Assembly: GCA_946414885.1 (NCBI GenBank)
Contig: CAMKQH010000004.1
Span: 107,343-171,342 of the forward strand
Direction of reading: 5' to 3'
DNA length: 64,000 nt
DNA from: an uncultured Lachnospiraceae bacterium
GTDB taxonomy: Bacteria; Bacillota; Clostridia; Lachnospirales; Lachnospiraceae
The notes beneath the pieces were generated by a model. That model saw nothing but the letters and a program-made list of their open reading frames with translations. It was not told the DNA's origin and did not search any database. Position 1 is the first letter of the stretch. Each line of letters opens with the position of its first letter. A program made the position numbers and the translations under genes. Positions 44,072 through 53,380 of this stretch are shown here, in pieces.

Positions 44072-45322
44072 TTATTCAGATAAATCATGTAAGAACAGCC
44101 CGCTTCTGAGCTTTGGCTCAAACCAAGTCGACTTGGGCGGCATCAGTCTTCCTGCGTCAGCAACCGCAAACAACTCCTGAATGGAGGTCGGATACATGGA
44201 AAATGCCACGCTTCCGGGAATCTCGGCACATCTTCTCTCAAGCTCTTTCAAGCCCCTGATGCCTCCGATAAAGTCAATGCGCTTGTCCGTCTTGGGATCA
44301 CCGATTCCAAGGATTGTGGAAAGAAGGTGATTTTGAAGAACGGAAACGTCCAGTCCCTCAACGGGATCATCACTCAAGATCTCTCGCTTAGCCTTGAGGC
44401 AATACCATCTTCCGGACAGGAACATGCCAAACTCGCCTTTCTTCTTTGGTCTGTATGGCTTGTCCTCATTCGGATCCTGCGTAATTTCAAATACTTCAGA
44501 TACCTTAGCGAGGAAAGCCTCCTCGGATAAACCATTCAAATCCTTTACAAAACGGTTGTAATCGAGGATTTTCAATTCCTCGTCAGGGAACAGGACCGAA
44601 AGAAAATAATTGTACTCTTCGTTTCCACTATAAGAAGGATTTGCTTCCCTTCTCTTCTGTCCAACCTTTACCGCGGAAGCACATCTGTGATGACCATCGG
44701 CAATATAGATTGCGGGAATCTTCTCAAATGCCTTCTGGATCTCGCTGATCACTTCGTCCTGATCGATCACCCAAACCCTGTGCGAAATACCGTCCTCTGA
44801 AACAAAATCACATGCGGGAGCTTTTGCCTTTTCCGCCGCAATGATCTCACGAAGCTTTCCTCCTGCACGATAAGCAAGAAAAATGGGGCCCGTCTGCATG
44901 TTGCACACATCTACGTGGTTGATGCGGTCCAATTCCTTGTCCGCACGGGTATTTTCATGCTTCTTGATCACGTTATTCTGATAATCATCTATGGACGCAC
45001 AGGCCACAATGCCAGTCTGACTTCTACCGTCCATCACCTGCTCATAAAGATAATAGCAAGGCTTGTCCTCCTGAACAAATCTCCCCTCTGAGATCCAGCC
45101 GCGGAGCATGCTCTTTGCCTTTTGATAAACTTCCGGCGCATAGGTATCCACTTCGGGGCCAAACTGCGTCTCCGCACGGTCAATAGCGAGGAAGGATCCG
45201 GGATTCTTTTTTACTACTTCGCAAGCCTCATGGCGGTTGTAAACGTCATAAGGAAGCGCCGCGATTTCTTTTTCCCTGCCGGGAGCCGGACGAAATGCCT
45301 GAAAAGGTCTTACGTTTGCCAT
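44072..45322 (-). CDS. DUF1015 family protein
   Basis: 416 aa. ANVRPFQAFRPAPGREKEIA, LPYDVYNRHEA, HENTRADKELDRINH, IADGHHRCASA and IDFIGGIRGLKELE are DUF1015 blocks; the paired histidines in ADGHHR look like a metal or phosphate site. In Firmicutes the gene is often beside serA and serC; here serCA lie about 1 kb away, separated by a small gene and a repeat element. The Met at 45322 has AAGGAG with a 7-base gap. Function unknown. It heads the glgB-mscS-pse transcript. Confidence 0.85.
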   Translation of the reverse strand: MANVRPFQAFRPAPGREKEIAALPYDVYNRHEACEVVKKNPGSFLAIDRAETQFGPEVDTYAPEVYQKAKSMLRGWISEGRFVQEDKPCYYLYEQVMDGRSQTGIVACASIDDYQNNVIKKHENTRADKELDRINHVDVCNMQTGPIFLAYRAGGKLREIIAAEKAKAPACDFVSEDGISHRVWVIDQDEVISEIQKAFEKIPAIYIADGHHRCASAVKVGQKRREANPSYSGNEEYNYFLSVLFPDEELKILDYNRFVKDLNGLSEEAFLAKVSEVFEITQDPNEDKPYRPKKKGEFGMFLSGRWYCLKAKREILSDDPVEGLDVSVLQNHLLSTILGIGDPKTDKRIDFIGGIRGLKELERRCAEIPGSVAFSMYPTSIQELFAVADAGRLMPPKSTWFEPKLRSGLFLHDLSE

Positions 45323-45358
45323 AATGATTCTCCTTTTTGCCATAAAATATTCCCATAT

Positions 45359-45387
45359 AGTATATCAAAAAAACACTCTATGCACAA
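45359..45387 (-). promoter_or_regulatory. Promoter of the DUF1015-glgB operon
   Basis: Minus strand TTGTGC, 17-base spacer, TATACT, 36 bases before the DUF1015 start; divergent from the small gene at 45466. Confidence 0.6.
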
Positions 45388-45465
45388 CGTTCTTTTTGTG
45401 TTAAAATAAGCCCGTGATGAACTTAAGGTTCATTGTTTGAAATATCTCAGAAAGGAATTAAAGTG

Positions 45466-45747
45466 ATGACTGACGAAAACAGAGAAATCTTAAAGAGAAT
45501 CAATAAATACGCGGAGGAAGTTTTGGTCGACATCGATCCCCAAAAGGTCCCCGTATCCATGCAGCTCGAAAAGCTGAAACCCGTCATGCAGGAAATCGCT
45601 GACGAAAAAGGAATCTCTCTCGAGGACACCTTCATCCTCTACATGGACATTCAGAGCGAGGCTTCCGTCGCCTCTGACCAAAAGCTGCAAGACCAGCTAA
45701 AGGACCTTAACATGGGCGGTGACATGCCCCTCCTGTACAGAGACTGA
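45466..45747 (+). CDS. Small acidic hypothetical protein, 93 aa
   Basis: No family recognised. Acidic, helical, with SMQLEKLKPVMQEIADEKG and GISLEDTFILYMDIQSEASV; no signal peptide or membrane segment. The ATG at 45466 has AAAGGA with a 9-base gap; an in-frame Met 33 bases upstream lacks a ribosome site. Monocistronic with a clear terminator, so it is a real gene. Divergent from DUF1015. Confidence 0.75.
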   Translation: MTDENREILKRINKYAEEVLVDIDPQKVPVSMQLEKLKPVMQEIADEKGISLEDTFILYMDIQSEASVASDQKLQDQLKDLNMGGDMPLLYRD

Positions 45748-45769
45748 ATACCATATTCAACCACTTACT

Positions 45770-45798
45770 GCCTTCCCTTTTCCGGGAGGGCTTTTTTA
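45770..45798 (+). terminator. Terminator of the 93-aa gene
   Basis: GCCTTCCC and GGGAGGGC form an 8-bp stem (one G-U), followed by TTTTTTAT. Confidence 0.85.
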
Positions 45799-45817
45799 TA
45801 TCTAAGCAAAATGGAGG

Positions 45818-46069
45818 CTCGCGGGGCGGCGCCTGAAACCATCCGGAGACTCGCAGGGCGGCTTGGGGCCGTCAGGGGTTCTCAGAACAATTAGCCGGCA
45901 GCACTTAGCGAACCGACGACCGATAAGACGAAACCCGAGATTTATAATCGAGGGTGAGTCTTTGACGAGGGCGGAAGGTGAGCTTAGTGCAGTCCGTGCC
46001 GTTCTGAGAACCCCTGACGGCCCCAAGCCGCCCCGCGTGGTCTCCTACCCTTTTCAGGCGGTACGCGAG
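45818..46069 (+). repeat. Large inverted-repeat element, copy 3
   Basis: About 250 bases, GC-rich. Arms 45857-45888 and 46001-46032 are perfectly complementary over 32 bp; the pairing continues outward in patches to CTCGCG at 45818 and CGCGAG at 46069. Conserved strands AATTAGCCGGCAGCACTTAG and CTTAGTGCAGTCCGTGCCGT match copies 1 and 2, with a T-to-C change on one side matched by A-to-G on the other. Inner hairpin AAGAC/GTCTT and CCCGAGATT region. Lies between the 93-aa gene and serA. Confidence 0.85.
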
Positions 46070-46085
46070 GGGCCCTGCCAGCCCA

Positions 46086-46118
46086 ACAAAAAAGGCCCTC
46101 CCGTGAAGGGAAGGCCTA
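46086..46118 (-). terminator. Terminator of serA
   Basis: Minus strand AGGCCTTCCC and GGGAGGGCCT pair around a short loop (G-U included), followed by TTTTTTG. Confidence 0.85.
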
Positions 46119-46130
46119 TGGATTATGAAG

Positions 46131-47291
46131 TTACTTTACGATACGAACGCGGAACACGCCGTCAATTGCCTCAAGGCTCTTAACGATGTCTGCGGGAACG
46201 GGTGCTTCCACGTCACACATGGTGTAAGCGTAATCTCCGCGAGACTTGTTGGTCATGTTGGTGATGTTGATGTTCTTTTCACCAAATGCACCAGTGAACT
46301 TCGTGATCATGTTCGCGATGTTCTTGTGGAAGATTGCGATACGGCCTGCCGCAGTGCAAACGCCCATGTCACATGCAGGATAGTTTACGCTGTTGCGGAT
46401 GTTACCATTCTCAAGGTAATCGGTGATCTCCTGAACTGCCATGATCGCACAGTTGTCTTCGCTCTCCTCGGTGCTTGCGCCAAGGTGAGGGATTACGATG
46501 CATCCAGGCTGACCAGCGGTGGTAGGATTCGGGAAATCGGATACGTAACGAGCGATCTTGCCGTTCTTGATGCCCTCAAGCACGTCTGCCTCATTGCAAA
46601 GCAGATCTCTTGCAAAGTTGAGGATGACAACGCCATTCTTCATCTTTGCGATTGCTTCGCGGTTGATGCTTCCCTTGGTGGAATCCAGCAGGGGAACGTG
46701 AATGGTGATGTAATCGCAATCAGCGTAGATGTCGTCTACGTTGATCACGTGCTTAACGGATCTGGAGAGCTGCCATGCGGCATTAACGGAAAGATAAGGA
46801 TCGTAGCCGTATACTTCCATGCCAAGGCTGATCGCGGTGTTTGCAACCTTTGCGCCGATGGCACCAAGGCCGATAACGCCAAGCTTCTTGCCCATCAGCT
46901 CGGTTCCTGCGAAGTTCTTCTTCTCCTTCTCAGCGGTCTTTGCGATATTCTCGTCATCCTTGTTAGCCTTAACCCACTCGATGCCGCCTACCACGTCTCT
47001 TGCAGCAAGTAGCATGCCTGCGATCACAAGCTCTTTTACGCCGTTAGCGTTTGCACCGGGGGTGTTGAAAACAACGATACCCTTTTCTGCACACTTGTCC
47101 AGAGGAATGTTATTGGTACCTGCGCCTGCTCTAGCTACTGCAAGAAGGCTGTCAGGAAGCTCCATCTCATGCATGGACGCGCTTCTTACCAGAATGCCCT
47201 CTGCCTCGTTTACGTTCTGCGTCATCTCATATGCAGCAGAAAAATTCTTAAGCCCAACCTGGGCAATGGGATTTAAGCAATGGATTTTCAT
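46131..47291 (-). CDS. serA: D-3-phosphoglycerate dehydrogenase
   Basis: 386 aa. First step of serine synthesis. Substrate domain, then NAD motif LGVIGLGAIGAKVANTA, the NFARDLL loop (usual NxARGG region altered), and PHLGASTEESEDNCA with the catalytic His; a C-terminal ACT domain (about 315-386) probably senses serine. The RDLL in place of RGGx is unusual but this subfamily is common in Clostridia. Starts in a 1-base overlap with the serC stop. Confidence 0.92.
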   Translation of the reverse strand: MKIHCLNPIAQVGLKNFSAAYEMTQNVNEAEGILVRSASMHEMELPDSLLAVARAGAGTNNIPLDKCAEKGIVVFNTPGANANGVKELVIAGMLLAARDVVGGIEWVKANKDDENIAKTAEKEKKNFAGTELMGKKLGVIGLGAIGAKVANTAISLGMEVYGYDPYLSVNAAWQLSRSVKHVINVDDIYADCDYITIHVPLLDSTKGSINREAIAKMKNGVVILNFARDLLCNEADVLEGIKNGKIARYVSDFPNPTTAGQPGCIVIPHLGASTEESEDNCAIMAVQEITDYLENGNIRNSVNYPACDMGVCTAAGRIAIFHKNIANMITKFTGAFGEKNINITNMTNKSRGDYAYTMCDVEAPVPADIVKSLEAIDGVFRVRIVK

Positions 47292-48373
47292 TATGCATTC
47301 TCCTCTTCAAACTTCTTCATGAACTCAACAAGCTTCTGAACGCCTTCGATGGGCATTGCATTGTAGATGGATGCTCTCATGCCGCCAACGGTTCTGTGGC
47401 CTTTCAGGTTTACAAAGCCAGCAGCGGTTGCTTCCTTAACGAACTTCGCATCCAGCTCCTCGTTGCCGGTTACGAAAGGAACGTTCATCAGGGATCTGTC
47501 TTCCTTGCGAACGGTACCCTTGAAGAGCTTGCTCTCGTCAAGGAAATCATAGAGAACCTTAGCCTTAGCCTCGTTGCGCTCCTTCATTGCCTGAAGTCCG
47601 CCCATCTTCTTGATCCACTTGAATACCTTGCCGCAGATATAGATGCCATATGCGGGAGGAGTGTTGTACATGCTGCCGTTGTCAGCATGAATCTTATACT
47701 TTAACATGGTAGGAGTTCCGGGAAGGGTATCCTCGGTGATCAGATCCTCGCGGATGATCACGATAACAACGCCTGCAGGTCCGATGTTCTTCTGAACGCC
47801 GCCGTAGATCACGCCATACTTGGTAACGTCAACGGGCTCGGAAAGGAAACAGCTGGACACGTCTGCAACCAGGGTCTTGCCCTTCGTGTTAGGCAGAGTC
47901 TTAAACTTCGTTCCATAAATGGTATTGTTCTCGCAGATGTAAACGTAGTCTGCATCCTCGCTGATGGGAAGGTCGGAACAATCAGGGATGTAAGAGAAGG
48001 TCTTGTCCTCGGAAGAAGCGATCTTGTTTGCCTTACCATAGATCTGTGCTTCCTGATATGCCTTCTTTGCCCACTGACCGGTTACGATGTAATCTGCAAC
48101 CTTGTTCTTCATCAAGTTCATGGGGATCATTGCGAACTGCTGGCTTGCACCGCCCTGAAGGAATAATACCTTGTAATTGTCAGGGATGTTCATCAACTCA
48201 CGAAGATCAGCTTCTGCCTCATCAATAATTGCCTGGTATGCCTTGGAACGATGACTCATCTCCATAACGGACATGCCGGTTCCCTTGTAATCAAGCATCT
48301 CGTCAGCAGCTTCCTTCAATACCTCCTCGGGCAGAACTGCGGGACCTGCCGAGAAATTGTACACTCTTGCCAT
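47291..48373 (-). CDS. serC: Phosphoserine aminotransferase
   Basis: 360 aa PLP enzyme, second step of serine synthesis. Motifs: YNFSAGPAVLPEEVL, GTGMSVMEMSHRSKAY, FLQGGASQQFAMIPMNL, and the PLP lysine in GGVQKNIGPAG. C-terminus MRASIYNAMPIEGVQKLVEFM. Usual length. Forms the serC-serA operon; a good AGGAGGAG ribosome site precedes the ATG. Confidence 0.95.
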   Translation of the reverse strand: MARVYNFSAGPAVLPEEVLKEAADEMLDYKGTGMSVMEMSHRSKAYQAIIDEAEADLRELMNIPDNYKVLFLQGGASQQFAMIPMNLMKNKVADYIVTGQWAKKAYQEAQIYGKANKIASSEDKTFSYIPDCSDLPISEDADYVYICENNTIYGTKFKTLPNTKGKTLVADVSSCFLSEPVDVTKYGVIYGGVQKNIGPAGVVIVIIREDLITEDTLPGTPTMLKYKIHADNGSMYNTPPAYGIYICGKVFKWIKKMGGLQAMKERNEAKAKVLYDFLDESKLFKGTVRKEDRSLMNVPFVTGNEELDAKFVKEATAAGFVNLKGHRTVGGMRASIYNAMPIEGVQKLVEFMKKFEEENA

Positions 48374-48416
48374 AACTTTCTCCTCCTGTTATATGCGGAT
48401 TATTTCATTAGTTACT

Positions 48417-48445
48417 AGAATATTCTTTCTTGACCCTAAAGTCAA
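48417..48445 (-). promoter_or_regulatory. Promoter of serCA with inverted repeat
   Basis: Minus strand TTGACT, 17-base spacer, TATTCT. The -35 box is inside the inverted repeat CTTGAC TTTAGG GTCAAG, a possible repressor site. Confidence 0.65.
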
Positions 48446-48482
48446 GGCTTTAGTTATTTAAATTGCTAAAAACTTTTTTAGA

Positions 48483-49904
48483 TTACTTAAAAATCAAAAC
48501 CGGCGTGCCGATCTCCGCCTGTTCGAAGATAATGTCCGTCGTCTCGTCCGGCATGTTAACGCAGCCGTGAGACCCGTTTCTCTTGTATGTTTCACCGCCG
48601 AACTCGGATTTTTTACGCCAGTTGGCGTCATGAAGGCCGATTCCCTTATATACCGGCATCCACCTTCTAACAAAGGACGCGTATCCGGGGCCGCGCAGAA
48701 TCCGGTTTTTGTACTTTCCCTGGATGCAGAATACGCCTTCTGGGGTACCATGCTTAGTCCTTAGATTTCCGGTAACCACTCCTGAGGTCACCAAAAGCTC
48801 TCCGTCCTTATAGAAATAAATCGTTTGCTCGGTCATGTCGACTTCAATGTAGGTTCCGCCAATGTCATCCAGTCCTCTAACAAGCGTTTCATGAAGATAT
48901 TTGGGCACGTGGGAGGATTTGAGCACGCGAAGCATTTTATCGCTTAAGACCTCACGGAAATACTCCTGCTCTGCCTTGACGTCGATCTCCGTTCCAAAAT
49001 TGCCTCCCGGAACGATAACAATGTCTCCAGATTCACGGCTCGTCTGCAACTCACGATCTTTGCCGTAGGTATGATAGCGTTCACATAGCTCTGCGATCAT
49101 TTCGTCCGCTGCTTCCAGGTCATAATAATACTGACCGTTCTCATCCTTCAGCGGATTGCCCTTTTCATCCTTAGCGATCAGCTTGCTCATGGTGCTTTCG
49201 TCAAACTGGATCTGTTCCGCTCCCATATCATAGATCAGGCCGCATTTTTCCATGGATTTCAGTTCTCTCCATGTGTCAAAGGTATCCTTTTGCGAGTCCG
49301 TCATCTCATAATCATAATAGCAGTCTGCATTCTTTAGGTTCACCGCATTGGTACCGCCGGAAATGGCGCTGACCAGTTCAGACAAGCCCTTATTCACTTC
49401 CAAATGTCCGTCAAGGGTACTGGTGAGTTCATAACCACCGTCTTCATATTTCATCTCAAGAATCGGCTGGGCTTCCTCCGCCTTTACGATTGGCAAGCCA
49501 TTCCACCACTCCGAAACCTTCTCCTCGGCAAACGAGATGGCCGCGTCTCCGGGATCAATGACCGTTGTGCTTCCGGCTTCCGCCATCCATCCGTTGGTTT
49601 TTTGTCCGTTTAGCGATCTGGTCAAGGCTTCAGAATAATCATAGCTAAGAGAAGCATTCTTTAGGTTATAAGAATACTCCTGGCCATTCGCGTCTACGAC
49701 CACAACCTCGGGAATCTCCAGCTTGCTCACCATCTCCTGATTGACGTCCTCCACGGTCCTTCCGGTACAGTAGACGCCGTCAATCCAGGTGTTGGGAGCA
49801 TATCTGTCACGAAAGTATTGCGTAGCGGCTGAATTTCCAACAAAACCGAGAACTCCTAAGCATGCCACGGATCCAATCAAAATGAAAATCCACTTTTTCT
49901 TCAT
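48483..49904 (-). CDS. L,D-transpeptidase with YkuD catalytic domain
   Basis: 473 aa. N-terminal membrane anchor (about 5-24), peptidoglycan-binding-type domain repeats (about 40-340), and a C-terminal YkuD domain (about 350-473) with GIGLHDANW and the catalytic GSHGCVNMP. These enzymes make 3-3 cross-links or related bonds in peptidoglycan outside the membrane. It lies 14 bases after ilvB, with AAGGAGAACC before the ATG, so it appears to be the last gene of the leuB-ilvD-ilvB transcript, an unexpected partner. Confidence 0.9.
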   Translation of the reverse strand: MKKKWIFILIGSVACLGVLGFVGNSAATQYFRDRYAPNTWIDGVYCTGRTVEDVNQEMVSKLEIPEVVVVDANGQEYSYNLKNASLSYDYSEALTRSLNGQKTNGWMAEAGSTTVIDPGDAAISFAEEKVSEWWNGLPIVKAEEAQPILEMKYEDGGYELTSTLDGHLEVNKGLSELVSAISGGTNAVNLKNADCYYDYEMTDSQKDTFDTWRELKSMEKCGLIYDMGAEQIQFDESTMSKLIAKDEKGNPLKDENGQYYYDLEAADEMIAELCERYHTYGKDRELQTSRESGDIVIVPGGNFGTEIDVKAEQEYFREVLSDKMLRVLKSSHVPKYLHETLVRGLDDIGGTYIEVDMTEQTIYFYKDGELLVTSGVVTGNLRTKHGTPEGVFCIQGKYKNRILRGPGYASFVRRWMPVYKGIGLHDANWRKKSEFGGETYKRNGSHGCVNMPDETTDIIFEQAEIGTPVLIFK

Positions 49905-49918
49905 GGTTCTCCTTAATT

Positions 49919-51601
49919 TTACTGCTCTCTCTTCTTAAGATCATCTCCGTCAAACACTTCGCTGATCGGAGCTCCTGCAGGTACCATCGGGAATACCTTG
50001 TCGTCTTCAGGAATCATGACCTCGATCAAAACCGGAGCCTTCAAAGCGATCGCTTTTTCGATGGCGGGTGCCACCTCTTCCTTTTTCGTTACGCGGATCG
50101 CCTCGCAGCCAAGTCCTTCCGCCACCTTACAGAAATCAACCTTATCATTCAAAACCGTCTGGGAATAACGCTTTCCGTAGAACAGCGTCTGCCACTGACG
50201 AACCATTCCGAGTACGTGATTGTTGATCACGATCTCAATGATGGGAATGTTGTAACGGCTGGCAGTTGCAAGCTCATTCATGTTCATTCTAAAGCATCCG
50301 TCACCGGCAACGTTGACGCAGATCTTGTCAGGCTGACCAACCTGCGCACCGATGCAGGCTCCCAGGCCATATCCCATGGTGCCAAGACCGCCGGAGGAAA
50401 GAAAGGTTCTGGGCTGCGTGTACTTATAATATTGAGCTGCCCACATCTGATGCTGTCCAACATCCGTAGTAATGATGGCCTGACCCTTGGTGATGCGGTC
50501 AAGCTCCTCGATCACGTAAGGGCAGGAAAGATTTTCAGCGTCATACTTCATGGGGAATTTCTCTTTCAATTCCCGAATGCGTGCCATCCATTCGCTGTTG
50601 TTCTTCTTCTCGATCTTAGCGTTCAGATCCTTCAAAACCATCTTCAGGTCACCGATCAGGGAAGCATTAACTCGAATGTTTTTATTAATCTCCGCCTTGT
50701 CAATGTCCACGTGGATGATCTTGGCATTCTCAGCAAATCTCTTGGGATTACCGATGACGCGGTCAGAGAATCTTGCTCCAAGGGCGATCAGGAGATCACA
50801 TTCGCTCACTCCGAGGTTGGAAGCCTTCGTTCCGTGCATTCCGATCATGCCGGTATAGCGTTCACTGTAACCGTCGAATGCGCCCTTGCCCATCAGTGTG
50901 TCGCAAACGGGGGCATCGATCAGTTCCGCAAGCTCTGCCACTTCCTTGGATGCACCTGAGATCACGGCACCGCCGCCAACGTAGATAAAAGGCTTCTTGG
51001 CATCCTTTATGTAGGAAATTGCCTTCGCCATCTCTTCTTCGCAATAACAAGCCTTAGGTTCAGCGATGACGAGAGGTTGAGGTACATATTCGCAGGATGC
51101 CGCCGTCACGTCCTTCGTGATGTCAACCAGAACGGGGCCGGGACGACCGGATCTTGCAATGTCAAAGGCCTCACGCATAATGGGTGCAAGGTCTTCTACT
51201 TTCTTTACGATATAATTGTGCTTCGTGATGGGAATCGTCACGCCGGCAATGTCAACCTCTTGGAAAGAATCTTTTCCAAGACTGGGGAGAGCCACGTTAG
51301 CCGTGATGGCAACAATAGGAATGGAATCCATGTATGCCGTTGCAATTCCGGTTACCAGATTGGTTGCGCCGGGGCCGCTGGTCGCCATGCATACGCCAAC
51401 CTTGCCGGTCGCCCTTGCATATCCGTCTGCTGCATGAGCCGCGCCCTGCTCATGGCTGGTCAAAACGTGACGAATTTCATCACTGTGCTTATATAATGCG
51501 TCATAGACGTTCAGGATCGTACCTCCGGGATATCCAAACACGGTGTCTACGCCCTGTTCCTTCAAACATGCTATAACAATTTCTGAACCATTCAAAAGCA
51601 T
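49919..51601 (-). CDS. ilvB: Acetolactate synthase large subunit, canonical form
   Basis: 560 aa. Catalytic Glu51 in TSHEQGAAHAADGYAR, TPP motif beginning GDGCFRMNMNELATA, and the normal AHAS specificity Trp470 in GMVRQWQTLF. C-terminal VPAGAPISEV is standard. Catalyses acetolactate and acetohydroxybutyrate formation. The Met at 51601 has AAGGAG with an 8-base gap; it starts 34 bases after ilvD. No small subunit is adjacent, so it may use one of the ilvN products at 22-23 kb. Confidence 0.93.
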   Translation of the reverse strand: MLLNGSEIVIACLKEQGVDTVFGYPGGTILNVYDALYKHSDEIRHVLTSHEQGAAHAADGYARATGKVGVCMATSGPGATNLVTGIATAYMDSIPIVAITANVALPSLGKDSFQEVDIAGVTIPITKHNYIVKKVEDLAPIMREAFDIARSGRPGPVLVDITKDVTAASCEYVPQPLVIAEPKACYCEEEMAKAISYIKDAKKPFIYVGGGAVISGASKEVAELAELIDAPVCDTLMGKGAFDGYSERYTGMIGMHGTKASNLGVSECDLLIALGARFSDRVIGNPKRFAENAKIIHVDIDKAEINKNIRVNASLIGDLKMVLKDLNAKIEKKNNSEWMARIRELKEKFPMKYDAENLSCPYVIEELDRITKGQAIITTDVGQHQMWAAQYYKYTQPRTFLSSGGLGTMGYGLGACIGAQVGQPDKICVNVAGDGCFRMNMNELATASRYNIPIIEIVINNHVLGMVRQWQTLFYGKRYSQTVLNDKVDFCKVAEGLGCEAIRVTKKEEVAPAIEKAIALKAPVLIEVMIPEDDKVFPMVPAGAPISEVFDGDDLKKREQ

Positions 51602-51635
51602 TTTCGTTTCTCCTTGTATTCTAAAGTGATCTGAA

Positions 51636-53306
51636 TTACTTCTTGGGAACTTCAAGAACTGCGCCTCTGTTGCCGCTGGTCACAAGCTCGTGATATCTTG
51701 CAAGGTACCCCGTCGTTACGCGAGGCTCTCTAGGCTGCCATTTTGCACGACGCTCAGCAAGAACTTCGTCGGATACAAGGACGTCAAGCTTGTTAGCGGG
51801 AATGTCCACGCGAATAATATCGCCTTCCTCTACAAGGGCGATCGGTCCGCCTACGGCTGCCTCAGGAGATACGTGTCCAATGGATGCGCCTCTGGAAGCT
51901 CCGGAGAAACGTCCGTCCGTGATCAGTGCCACGGAGGAGCCAAGTCCCATGCCGGCTATGGCAGAGGTAGGATTTAACATCTCTCTCATGCCAGGTCCTC
52001 CCTTCGGTCCCTCGTAACGGATTACCACCACGTCGCCGGGAACGATCTTGCCGCCCTTGATGGCCGCAATGGCATCCTCTTCACAGTCAAACACTCTTGC
52101 CGGGCCTTCATGAACCATCATCTCGGGAACAACTGCGGAACGCTTTACAACGCCGCTGTCCGGAGCCAGATTTCCCTTAAGGACTGCGATTCCGCCAGTT
52201 TCAGAATAAGGATTCTCAATGGGACGGATCACCTCAGGATCCATATTTATGCAATTCTTGATGTTCTCGCCGATGGTCGTTCCGTTGACCGTCATGCAGT
52301 CAAGATTCAAAAGATTCTTCTTGGTCAGTTCGTTCATTACTGCGTAAACACCGCCTGCCTCGTTCAGATCCTCCATGTAGGTAGGGCCTGCAGGTGCCAA
52401 ATGACAAAGGTTCGGCGTCTTTGCGGAAAGCTCATTGGCAATGTCAAGATTTAGGTCAACGCCGGCTTCCTTTGCAATGGCGGGAATGTGAAGCATGGTA
52501 TTGGTTGAACATCCCAGCGCCATGTCTACGGTCAGCGCGTTCAGAAAAGCATCCTTCGTCATAATGTCGCGGGGCTTGATATCCTTTTCCACAAGCTCCA
52601 TGATCTTCATGCCGGCATGCTTAGCCAGTCGGATTCTGTCTGAATATACGGCAGGAATGGTTCCGTTGCCGCGAAGGCCCATACCGATCGCTTCCGTTAA
52701 GCAGTTCATGGAGTTTGCCGTGTACATGCCGGAACAGGAACCACAGGTAGGACAAACCTTTTCCTCATAGAGACAAAGCTCTTCCTGCGTCATCGTGCCT
52801 GCTTCCACGCTTCCTACCGCCTCGAAGATGGAGGAAAGGCTTCTCTTCTTTCCGTGAATGCGTCCAGCAAGCATAGGACCGCCAGATACAAAAATGGTAG
52901 GAATGTTCAGTCTTGCTGCCGCCATCAAAAGACCGGGCACGTTCTTGTCGCAGTTCGGAATGCAAACCAAACCGTCAAAACCGTGTGCCAGAGCCATGCA
53001 CTCCGTGCTGTCCGCGATCAGGTCACGGGTGACAAGGGAATATTTCATGCCAACGTGTCCCATGGCAATGCCGTCACATACGGCGATCGCTGGGAACATA
53101 ATGGGAGTACCGCCGGCCATGGCCACGCCCATCTTTACGGCCTGCGCGATCTTGTCCAGATTCATGTGGCCGGGAACGATCTCATTATAAGAGCAAACAA
53201 CGCCGATGAGGGGACGTTTTCTCTCCTCCTCGGTATAACCCAGTGCATTAAAGAGGCTCCTGTGCGGCGCCTGCGCATTACCAACCTTTACGGAATCACT
53301 TCTCAT
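51636..53306 (-). CDS. ilvD: Dihydroxy-acid dehydratase
   Basis: 556 aa Fe-S dehydratase, third step of valine and isoleucine synthesis. Cluster cysteines in [39 protein letters not shown] at the N-terminus; [18 protein letters not shown] near the C-terminus. The Met at 53306 has AAAGGAG with a 9-base gap. Middle gene of leuB-ilvD-ilvB. Confidence 0.95.
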   Translation of the reverse strand: MRSDSVKVGNAQAPHRSLFNALGYTEEERKRPLIGVVCSYNEIVPGHMNLDKIAQAVKMGVAMAGGTPIMFPAIAVCDGIAMGHVGMKYSLVTRDLIADSTECMALAHGFDGLVCIPNCDKNVPGLLMAAARLNIPTIFVSGGPMLAGRIHGKKRSLSSIFEAVGSVEAGTMTQEELCLYEEKVCPTCGSCSGMYTANSMNCLTEAIGMGLRGNGTIPAVYSDRIRLAKHAGMKIMELVEKDIKPRDIMTKDAFLNALTVDMALGCSTNTMLHIPAIAKEAGVDLNLDIANELSAKTPNLCHLAPAGPTYMEDLNEAGGVYAVMNELTKKNLLNLDCMTVNGTTIGENIKNCINMDPEVIRPIENPYSETGGIAVLKGNLAPDSGVVKRSAVVPEMMVHEGPARVFDCEEDAIAAIKGGKIVPGDVVVIRYEGPKGGPGMREMLNPTSAIAGMGLGSSVALITDGRFSGASRGASIGHVSPEAAVGGPIALVEEGDIIRVDIPANKLDVLVSDEVLAERRAKWQPREPRVTTGYLARYHELVTSGNRGAVLEVPKK

Positions 53307-53380
53307 ACTAACGTTCTCCTTTTGCACGTATTATTTTCTTCATCTATTTTTGCAGGTCATGCATTGTCTAAATAAGGGAA

